DNA from: an uncultured Collinsella sp.
Lineage (GTDB): Bacteria > Actinomycetota > Coriobacteriia > Coriobacteriales > Coriobacteriaceae
Assembly (NCBI GenBank): GCA_902478825.1
Contig: CABSMK010000111.1
Coordinates: 1 to 5,652 of the forward strand
Direction of reading: 5' to 3'
DNA length: 5,652 nucleotides
Of this stretch, positions 1 through 4,851 are shown piece after piece. A program made the translations under genes and the position numbers. How positions within the stretch are numbered: position 1 is the first letter of the stretch; each line of letters starts with the position of its first letter. A model generated the notes under the pieces. It made no database searches, was not told the origin of the DNA, and saw only the letters and a program-made list of their open reading frames with translations.

Positions 1-168
1 CCTGCTGCAGAGCCGGAGCCCGAGCCCGAGCCGGCAGAGCCCACGACGGCTGACCTCTACGCCCGTCGTCCCCGCAAGCGCAAGGCCGTCGTCGACCAGC
101 TCGCTCGCGAGCTCGAGGCCGAGGACGACGCCGCTGCCGCCGATGCCCCTAAGGGAGGCGATGAGTAA
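1..168 (+). CDS. C-terminal end of probable TatA/TatB-family translocase subunit (5' partial)
   Basis: The frame is open from the first base and ends at the TAA at 166-168, giving 55 residues of a protein that starts upstream of the window. The visible part has no membrane segment. It begins with a Pro-Glu run (PEPEPEPAEP), continues with a basic stretch (YARRPRKRKAVV), and ends in a helix-like, Ala/Glu/Asp-rich tail (DQLARELEAEDDAAAADAPK). TatA and TatB proteins have one N-terminal membrane helix, an amphipathic helix and a variable, charged, disordered cytoplasmic tail, and they commonly sit directly upstream of tatC. The stop overlaps the tatC start by one base (TAATG), which suggests translational coupling. 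The family call rests mainly on this position, because the conserved N-terminus is outside the window. Another Pro/Glu-tailed protein cannot be excluded, and TatA cannot be told from TatB. Confidence 0.6.
   Translation, partial: PAAEPEPEPEPAEPTTADLYARRPRKRKAVVDQLARELEAEDDAAAADAPKGGDE
151..158 (+). promoter_or_regulatory. Ribosome binding site for tatC, inside the upstream gene
   Basis: AAGGGAGG lies 9 nt before the ATG at 168 and inside the last codons of the upstream gene. It supports ATG 168 over the in-frame ATG at 189 (residue 8), which has no purine-rich site before it. Together with the TAATG overlap it fits translational coupling of the two Tat genes. Confidence 0.75.
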
Positions 169-959
169 TGCCTATCGGACCTGCGCGAATGCCGCTCTTC
201 GATCACCTGGGAGAGCTTCGTCGCCGCCTGACCATCGTGGTCGTGTCGGTGTTTGCCGCCGCTATCGTGCTGTATTTCGCCACGCCTGTGGTGCTCGACA
301 TCTTGGAAGACCCCATCCGCTCTTTTGTGCCGGACGGTAAGTTCTACATCACTACTACGCTCGGCGGCTTTGGCCTGCGCTTCTCGCTGGCCATCAAGAT
401 GGCCGTGGTCATGTGCACGCCCATGATCATCTGGCAGATTCTGGCATTTTTCCTGCCGGCACTGCGTCCCAACGAGCGCAAATGGGTCGTGCCCACGGTG
501 CTCGCCTCGACGGTGCTGTTCTTCCTGGGCGCCATCTTCTGCTATTTCATCATCATCCCGGCGGGCTTTGAGTGGCTTATCGGCGAGACCTCGGCCGTCG
601 CCACGGCGCTGCCCGACCTGGAGAACTACGTCAACATGGAGCTGCTCTTTATGATCGGCTTTGGCGTGGCGTTTGAGCTGCCGCTCATCATCTTCTACCT
701 GTCCGTCTTCCACATCGTGTCCTACGCGGCCTTCCGCGGCGCCTGGCGCTACGTGTACGTGGGCCTGCTCGTGGGCTCGGCTGTGATTACGCCCGACGGC
801 TCGCCCGTTACGCTGGGCCTCATGTATGGTGCCCTGCTCTCGCTCTACGAGATTTCGCTCGCCATCGCTCGCGTGGTCATTACCGCGCGCGAGGGCAAGG
901 AGGGCTTGTTTGTGAGCCGTCTGGACCTGTTCTCGGACGATGAGGACGACGAGGAGTAA
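168..959 (+). CDS. tatC: Twin-arginine translocase subunit TatC
   Basis: TatC is the polytopic membrane receptor that binds twin-arginine signal peptides and, with TatA/TatB, moves folded proteins across the cytoplasmic membrane. The 263-residue product has about six hydrophobic segments (roughly residues 22-41, 72-97, 107-131, 158-181, 193-207 and 216-237), the usual TatC topology and length. Family signatures are clear. The N-terminal HLGELRRRL (13-21) carries the conserved Glu16 and Arg18. The first cytoplasmic loop has F94, L99 and E103 in PALRPNERK, matching the positions I recall as signal-peptide contacts in E. coli TatC. The fourth helix has FGVAFELP with Glu170. TPDGSPVT (208-215) precedes the last helix. 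The C-terminus is very acidic (SDDEDDEE), a variable feature. The start at 168 is supported by the ribosome site at 151-158, although many homologues begin near the second Met (residue 8, MPLFDHL). The gene overlaps the upstream subunit by 1 nt and leaves 6 nt before hypA. Confidence 0.97.
   Translation: MPIGPARMPLFDHLGELRRRLTIVVVSVFAAAIVLYFATPVVLDILEDPIRSFVPDGKFYITTTLGGFGLRFSLAIKMAVVMCTPMIIWQILAFFLPALRPNERKWVVPTVLASTVLFFLGAIFCYFIIIPAGFEWLIGETSAVATALPDLENYVNMELLFMIGFGVAFELPLIIFYLSVFHIVSYAAFRGAWRYVYVGLLVGSAVITPDGSPVTLGLMYGALLSLYEISLAIARVVITAREGKEGLFVSRLDLFSDDEDDEE
952..956 (+). promoter_or_regulatory. Ribosome binding site for hypA, inside the end of tatC
   Basis: AGGAG is formed by the last Glu codons of tatC and sits 9 nt before the hypA ATG at 966. 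The hypA site thus lies inside tatC coding sequence, so ribosomes terminating on tatC are well placed to restart on hypA. No separate promoter fits in the 6-nt gap. Confidence 0.7.
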
Positions 960-965
960 ATCGGT

Positions 966-1322
966 ATGCACGAGGTTGGCATTGTCAACGGCATACTCGA
1001 TACAGTGATTCGCGCGGCGCGTGGGGCGGGGGCCTCGCGCGCCGTTTTGGTAACGCTGCGTATCGGGGATATGACCGAAGTTGTGCGCGAGGCGCTCGAC
1101 TTTGCGTGGGAGACATTTCGCGATGAGGACCCGCTCACGCGAGGCTGCGAGCTTGCCGTGGAGGAAGTCCATCCACAAAGCGAGTGTCTGGACTGCGGGG
1201 AGGTCTTTGAGCACGATCGCTTCCATTGCCGCTGTCCCCAGTGTGGTGGTGCCAACGTGCGCCTACTGCACGGCCGCGAGCTCGATATCGCGAGTATCGA
1301 AATCGAAACCCCCGACGATTAG
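966..1322 (+). CDS. hypA: [NiFe]-hydrogenase nickel-incorporation protein HypA
   Basis: HypA is a small cytoplasmic nickel metallochaperone that works with HypB to load nickel into the large subunit of [NiFe]-hydrogenases, and in some bacteria into urease. The 118-residue product has the usual length. It begins MHE, the motif whose N-terminal amine and His2 form the nickel site, so this start is required for function. The zinc-binding domain is intact: C74-x2-C77 and C90-x2-C93 with 12 residues between the pairs, the spacing of E. coli HypA. An extra Cys88 makes the second pair read CRCPQC. The central part (VLVTLRIGDMTEV, then LDFAWETF) matches the family's beta strand and helix, and the end (GRELDIASIEIE) is the typical HypA C-terminus. 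It follows tatC by 6 nt and precedes hypB by 55 nt. Confidence 0.96.
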   Translation: MHEVGIVNGILDTVIRAARGAGASRAVLVTLRIGDMTEVVREALDFAWETFRDEDPLTRGCELAVEEVHPQSECLDCGEVFEHDRFHCRCPQCGGANVRLLHGRELDIASIEIETPDD

Positions 1323-1363
1323 CCCGCTAGCCATCTGGTGATGGGGTATAAAGGGGCCAAAGT

Positions 1364-1369
1364 AAGGAG
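1364..1369 (+). promoter_or_regulatory. Ribosome binding site that decides the hypB start
   Basis: AAGGAG lies 8 nt before ATG 1378. An in-frame GTG at 1369 would add three residues (MPS) but overlaps this site itself and has no other site at proper distance, so ATG 1378 is preferred. The rest of the gap 1323-1363 holds only a weak 5-bp hairpin (CCATC/GATGG, 1331-1344) and a TATAAA without a convincing -35 partner. Confidence 0.75.
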
Positions 1370-1377
1370 TGCCAAGT

Positions 1378-2061
1378 ATGGCCGAGAAAACGATTGATAT
1401 CGCGTCGCCGATCCTGTCGCGCAACGAGCGCCTGGCAGATCAGCTGCGACAGCGATTTAAAGAGACAAACACCTATGTGATCAATGTGCTGTCGAGCCCC
1501 GGTTCGGGCAAGACCACCACGATCCTGGGCACCAACGAGCGCCTGCGCGACAAGGCTGGCCTGCGCTGTGCCGTCATCGAGGGCGATATTGCCTCGGATG
1601 TCGACGCCATCACCATGAAGGAAGCCGGCATGCCCGCCATCCAGATCAACACGGGTGGCCTGTGCCACCTCGAGGGCAACATGATCATGGAGGCCGTTGA
1701 CGCGTTCGACCAGGCCGTCGGTCTGGAGAACATCGACGTCATCTTTATCGAAAACGTGGGCAACCTGGTCTGCCCGGTCGACTTTGACCTGGGTGAGAAC
1801 CTGTCCATCATGATTCTCTCGGTGCCCGAGGGCGACGACAAGCCCATCAAGTACCCGGGCATCTTCCAGCACGCCGGCGCGCAGCTGCTCAATAAGGTCG
1901 ACGTGGCCCCGGCTTTCGATTTTGACATGGATAGGTATACTAAGACACTCGATGACCTCAATCCGCAGGCGCCGCGGTTTGCCGTGAGCGCGCGCAAGGG
2001 CGAGGGCATGGATGCCTGGTGCGATTGGCTCATCGGGCAGATTGAGCAAGCAAGGGCGTAA
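1378..2061 (+). CDS. hypB: Hydrogenase nickel-incorporation GTPase HypB
   Basis: HypB is a SIMIBI-class GTPase that couples GTP hydrolysis to nickel transfer with HypA during [NiFe]-hydrogenase maturation in the cytoplasm. From ATG 1378 the product has 227 residues. Visible motifs in order are the P-loop SSPGSGKTT (39-47), the EGDIASDVDA segment (68-77), the metal-site motif GGLCHLEG with Cys96 and His97, the Walker B-like region IFIENVGNLVCPVDFDLGE (122-140) with the third metal-site residue Cys132, the guanine-specificity motif NKVD (172-175) and a G5-like SARKGEGMDAW (204-214). Cys96, His97 and Cys132 match the conserved trio at the G-domain nickel/zinc site. The protein lacks both the N-terminal CxxCGC high-affinity nickel motif of E. 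coli HypB and the His-rich nickel-storage stretch of some other HypBs, so it is the minimal form. It sits directly after its partner hypA and 54 nt before topA. Confidence 0.97.
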   Translation: MAEKTIDIASPILSRNERLADQLRQRFKETNTYVINVLSSPGSGKTTTILGTNERLRDKAGLRCAVIEGDIASDVDAITMKEAGMPAIQINTGGLCHLEGNMIMEAVDAFDQAVGLENIDVIFIENVGNLVCPVDFDLGENLSIMILSVPEGDDKPIKYPGIFQHAGAQLLNKVDVAPAFDFDMDRYTKTLDDLNPQAPRFAVSARKGEGMDAWCDWLIGQIEQARA

Positions 2062-2104
2062 GTCGGCCGCCATACGGGCGGGCGTAGCCGCAGAGATACG
2101 AGAT

Positions 2105-2109
2105 AGGAG
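2105..2109 (+). promoter_or_regulatory. Ribosome binding site supporting a TTG start for topA
   Basis: AGGAG lies 6 nt before TTG 2116. The protein from this TTG begins (M)KLIIAEKNDAARQIA, exactly where type IA topoisomerases of this kind begin, and the TOPRIM glutamate is residue 7, so a later start would delete a catalytic residue. The TTG is therefore well supported. TTG may lower translation compared with ATG. Confidence 0.8.
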
Positions 2110-2115
2110 CCTCTT

Positions 2116-4710
2116 TTGAAGCTCATCATCGCCGAGAAAAACGACGCCGCGCGTCAGATCGCCGAGCGTCTGTCCACGGGTAAGCCCAAAAAGGACAAGG
2201 TGTACAACACCGCCATCTACCGCTTTGAGTGGAAGGGCGAGGAGTGCGTGACGATCGGCCTTGCCGGTCACATCCTTGCGCCTGATTTTTGCGACAGCGT
2301 GCTGTTCGATAAAAAGCTGGGCTGGTATTCGGTCACCGAGGACGGCGAGATACTGCCGGCCGACATGCCCGATGGCCTGGCGCGTCCGCCTTACGACACC
2401 AAGCGTAAGCCGTTCCTTGCCGATGGCATCTCCATTAAGGGCTGGAAGCTCGAGAGTCTGCCTTACCTCACCTGGGCGCCCGTCATTAAGTTGCCGGCTG
2501 AGAAAGAGCTCATTCGCTCGCTTAAGAACCTCGCCAAAAAGTCCGACAGCGTCATCATTGCCACGGACTTCGATCGCGAGGGCGAGCTGATCGGTTCGGA
2601 CGCCCTCAACAAGGTGCGCGAGGTGGCGCCCGACTTGCCGGTCGCCCGCGCCCAGTATTCTTCGTTTACCAAGGCCGAGATCACGCAGGCCTTCGATAAC
2701 CTTGTCTCGCTCGACCAGAACCTGGCCGACGCCGGCGAGAGCCGTCAGCACATCGACCTCATTTGGGGTGCGGTGCTCACGCGCTACCTGACGCTCGCCA
2801 AGTTTGGCGGCTTTGGCAACGTGCGTTCCGCCGGCCGCGTGCAGACGCCGACGCTTGCCCTGGTGGTCGAGCGCGAACGCGAGCGCATGGCGTTTGTGCC
2901 CGAGGACTATTGGCAGATTCGCGGCATGGGCGCCGCGCAAGGCGCTGCCGAGGACGATCGCTTTAAGATCGCGCACAAGACGGCGCGCTTTACCGACAAG
3001 GATGCTGCTGAGACGGCGTACGGTCACGTTGACGGTGCCAAGACGGCAACCGTCGCCGCGGTGACCAAGCGCTCGCGCAAGCAGCAGCCGCCCACGCCGT
3101 TTGCGACCACCTCGCTGCAGGCTGCCGCCGCAGCCGAGGGTATCTCGCCTGCGCGTACCATGCGCATCGCCGAGTCCCTCTACATGGCGGGCCTCATCAG
3201 CTACCCGCGTGTCGACAACACCGTGTACCCCGCGACGCTCGATCTGGGCGCCGTGGTGAGCGACCTGGCAAAGATCAACCCGGCGCTGGCGCCCGTGTGC
3301 AAAAAGGTGCTCGCCGGCCCTATGAAGCCCACGCGCGGCAAAGTCGAGACCACCGACCACCCGCCTATCTATCCCACGGGCGAGGGCGATCCGTCCACGC
3401 TCGACGGCGGCCAACGCAAGCTCTACGACCTCATCGCCCGCCGCTTCCTAGCGACGCTTATGGGTCCCGCGACCATCGAAAACACTAAGCTCGAGCTCGA
3501 CGTGAACGGTGAGCCGTTCGTGGCTTCGGGCGATGTGCTCGTGACCCCGGGTTTCCGCGAGGCGTACCCGTACGGACTCAAGCGCGACGAGCAGATGCCG
3601 CCGCTGGAGCAGGGCGATACGGTCGACGTGTTCGACATTAAACTCGAGGCCAAGCAGACCGAGCCGCCCGCGCGCTACAGCCAGGGCAAGCTCGTGCAGG
3701 AGATGGAAAAGCGCGGCCTGGGCACCAAGTCCACGCGCGCGAGCATCATTGAGCGCCTGTACGCCGTGCGCTACCTCAAAAACGATCCCGTGGAGCCGAG
3801 TCAGCTGGGCATCGCCATCATCGATGCACTGACGCAGTTTGCCCCGCGCATCACGAGCCCCGATATGACCAGCGAGCTCGATGGCGACATGACCCGTGTG
3901 GAGCGCGGCGAGGATACCGAAGAGCATGTAGTGACGCACTCGCGCGCGCTGCTGGCTGGTGTGCTCGACGAGCTGCTCAAGCACACGCAGGAGTTGGGCG
4001 ACGCCATCAGCGACGCCGTCACGGCCGATGCGCGCGTGGGCGCTTGCCCCAAGTGCGGCAAGGACCTGGTTATGAAGACGAGCGCCAAGACCCGTGGCAG
4101 CTTCATTGGCTGCATGGGCTGGCCCGACTGCGATGTGACCTATCCGGTGCCGAGCGGCGTCAAGGTAAGCCCGCTCGAGGGCGAGGCAGCCGTGTGCCCC
4201 GAGTGCGGCGCGCCGCGCATTAAGTGCCAGCCGTTCCGCCAGAAGGCCTTCGAGATTTGCGTGAACCCCACGTGCCCCACCAACTACGAGCCTGACCTTA
4301 AGGTGGGCGAGTGCAAGGTGTGCGCCGAGGCCGGACGCCATGGCGACCTGATCGCGCACAAGAGCGAGAAGAGCGGCAAGCGCTTTATCCGCTGCACCAA
4401 CTACGATGACTGCGGCGTGAGCTATCCTCTGCCGGCGCGCGGTAAGCTCGAGGCGACGGGTGAGACATGCCCCGAGTGCGGCGCCCCCATCGTGGTGGTT
4501 AACACGGCGCGCGGTCCGTGGCGCATCTGCGTGAACATGGACTGCCCGACCAAGGAGAAGAAGCCCGCCCGCGGCCGCAAGACCACGACTAAGGCGAGCA
4601 CGGCCAAGAAGACGACGGCGGCCAAGAAGACGACGGCCAAGAAAGCAACTGCCGCCAAGAAGACGACCGCGAAGAAGTCGACTACCAAGAAAGCAGCCGC
4701 CGACAAGTAA
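2116..4710 (+). CDS. topA: Type IA DNA topoisomerase, archaeal-type TopA with four zinc fingers and Lys-rich tail
   Basis: The 864-residue enzyme should relax negatively supercoiled DNA by single-strand passage through a 5'-phosphotyrosine link. The TOPRIM domain (about 1-185) has Glu7 and the acidic triad D151-F-D153-R-E155. The catalytic core follows (about 195-625), with HIDLIWGAVLTRYLT, GRVQTPTLALVVERERE and the active-site GLISYPRVDNTVYP, where Tyr363 is the nucleophile and Arg365 its usual partner. KLIIAEKNDAARQIA, VIIATDFDREGELIG, PPTPFATTSLQAAAAAEG, YPRVDNTVYP and DHPPIYPTGE resemble archaeal TopA more than the E. coli enzyme (ITYMRTDS type). Four four-Cys zinc fingers follow: C644/647/666/672, C694/697/715/720, C733/736/760/766 and C785/788/805/810. 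Residues 813-864 are a Lys/Thr/Ala tail like those that bind DNA in actinobacterial TopA. The TTG start is fixed by AGGAG at 2105-2109. A terminator hairpin begins 23 nt after the stop. Whether this is the cell's only TopA cannot be told here. The function is secure; the archaeal affinity is my reading of motifs. Confidence 0.95.
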   Translation: MKLIIAEKNDAARQIAERLSTGKPKKDKVYNTAIYRFEWKGEECVTIGLAGHILAPDFCDSVLFDKKLGWYSVTEDGEILPADMPDGLARPPYDTKRKPFLADGISIKGWKLESLPYLTWAPVIKLPAEKELIRSLKNLAKKSDSVIIATDFDREGELIGSDALNKVREVAPDLPVARAQYSSFTKAEITQAFDNLVSLDQNLADAGESRQHIDLIWGAVLTRYLTLAKFGGFGNVRSAGRVQTPTLALVVERERERMAFVPEDYWQIRGMGAAQGAAEDDRFKIAHKTARFTDKDAAETAYGHVDGAKTATVAAVTKRSRKQQPPTPFATTSLQAAAAAEGISPARTMRIAESLYMAGLISYPRVDNTVYPATLDLGAVVSDLAKINPALAPVCKKVLAGPMKPTRGKVETTDHPPIYPTGEGDPSTLDGGQRKLYDLIARRFLATLMGPATIENTKLELDVNGEPFVASGDVLVTPGFREAYPYGLKRDEQMPPLEQGDTVDVFDIKLEAKQTEPPARYSQGKLVQEMEKRGLGTKSTRASIIERLYAVRYLKNDPVEPSQLGIAIIDALTQFAPRITSPDMTSELDGDMTRVERGEDTEEHVVTHSRALLAGVLDELLKHTQELGDAISDAVTADARVGACPKCGKDLVMKTSAKTRGSFIGCMGWPDCDVTYPVPSGVKVSPLEGEAAVCPECGAPRIKCQPFRQKAFEICVNPTCPTNYEPDLKVGECKVCAEAGRHGDLIAHKSEKSGKRFIRCTNYDDCGVSYPLPARGKLEATGETCPECGAPIVVVNTARGPWRICVNMDCPTKEKKPARGRKTTTKASTAKKTTAAKKTTAKKATAAKKTTAKKSTTKKAAADK
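4603..4692 (+). repeat. Degenerate in-frame repeat encoding the AKKTT-type tail of TopA
   Basis: Six imperfect units of about 15-18 nt, built on gccaagaagacgac, encode residues 830-859 (AKKTTA, AKKTT, AKKATA, AKKTT, AKKST, TKKA). The units are close enough in DNA sequence to allow slippage or recombination that would change tail length in frame. The product resembles histone H1-like tails and should bind DNA without sequence specificity (inference). Confidence 0.75.
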
Positions 4711-4733
4711 CGGCGCAGTCGAAACATTGCCCA

Positions 4734-4773
4734 AAAAAACGAGCGAGGATCCCACGATCCTCGCTCGTTTTTT
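4734..4773. terminator. Bidirectional intrinsic terminator between convergent genes
   Basis: A perfect hairpin pairs 4734-4751 with 4756-4773 (18 bp, tetraloop CCAC at 4752-4755). The inner 12 bp are mixed and GC-rich (CGAGCGAGGATC); the outer 6 bp are A:T, formed by the A-run at 4733-4739 and the T-run at 4768-4773. Read on the plus strand it ends in six T and would terminate topA 23 nt after its stop. Read on the minus strand it ends in seven T and would terminate the convergent membrane-protein gene. The symmetry fits a shared terminator. Confidence 0.92.
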
Positions 4774-4775
4774 GA

Positions 4776-4833
4776 CCGGCAGTTAGGGACGTTCCTTTTC
4801 TGCCGGCAGTTTAGGAACGTCCCTAACTGCCGG
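4776..4833. repeat. 58-bp palindromic element (REP/MITE-like) beside the terminator
   Basis: The arms 4776-4796 and 4813-4833 are a perfect 21-bp inverted repeat. The centre 4800-4809 is itself the palindrome CTGCCGGCAG. Over the whole 58 bp, 26 of 29 base pairs match; the three exceptions are TTT facing TTT (4797-4799 and 4810-4812). The element can also be read as two 31-bp units in opposite orientation (4776-4806 and 4803-4833), each bounded by CCGGCAG and CTGCCGG and each with a core AGGRACGTYCCT. It starts 2 nt after the terminator and ends 18 nt before the stop of the minus-strand gene. It has no T-run, so it is not a classical terminator. A dispersed repeat of the REP/BIME or MITE kind is my best inference; an mRNA 3'-end stabilising hairpin for the minus-strand gene is an alternative. 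Confidence 0.8.
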
Positions 4834-4851
4834 CTCGGGAACGACAAAGCG

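Noticed and set aside
57..1226. Minus-strand open frame (389 codons) opposite tatC and hypA
   Set aside because: Antisense shadow of tatC/hypA with His/Arg/Asp-rich low-complexity translation and no recognisable motif.
1331..1352. Possible small hairpin (CCATC/GATGG) and TATAAA as a hypB promoter or attenuator
   Set aside because: The stem is only 5 bp, has no T-run, and no matching -35 box sits at proper distance before TATAAA.
2062..2104. Possible promoter or regulatory site between hypB and topA
   Set aside because: The 54-nt gap is GC-rich with no convincing -10/-35 pair and no stable hairpin; only the ribosome site at 2105-2109 is supported.
1327..3414. Long minus-strand open frame (695 codons) opposite hypB and topA
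   Set aside because: It lies fully antisense to two genes with clear family motifs, its translation is Arg/His/Gly/Leu-rich without domains, and long antisense frames are expected in GC-rich coding DNA.
3448..4755. Minus-strand open frame (435 codons) opposite the 3' half of topA
   Set aside because: Antisense to the conserved topoisomerase core and zinc fingers; the Leu/Gly/Arg-rich start simply mirrors the Lys/Thr tail codons, and it would begin inside the terminator hairpin.
4776..4833. Palindrome as a CRISPR repeat or phage attachment site
   Set aside because: There is no spacer-repeat periodicity, no cas gene, no integrase and no tRNA nearby; one inverted pair does not make an array.
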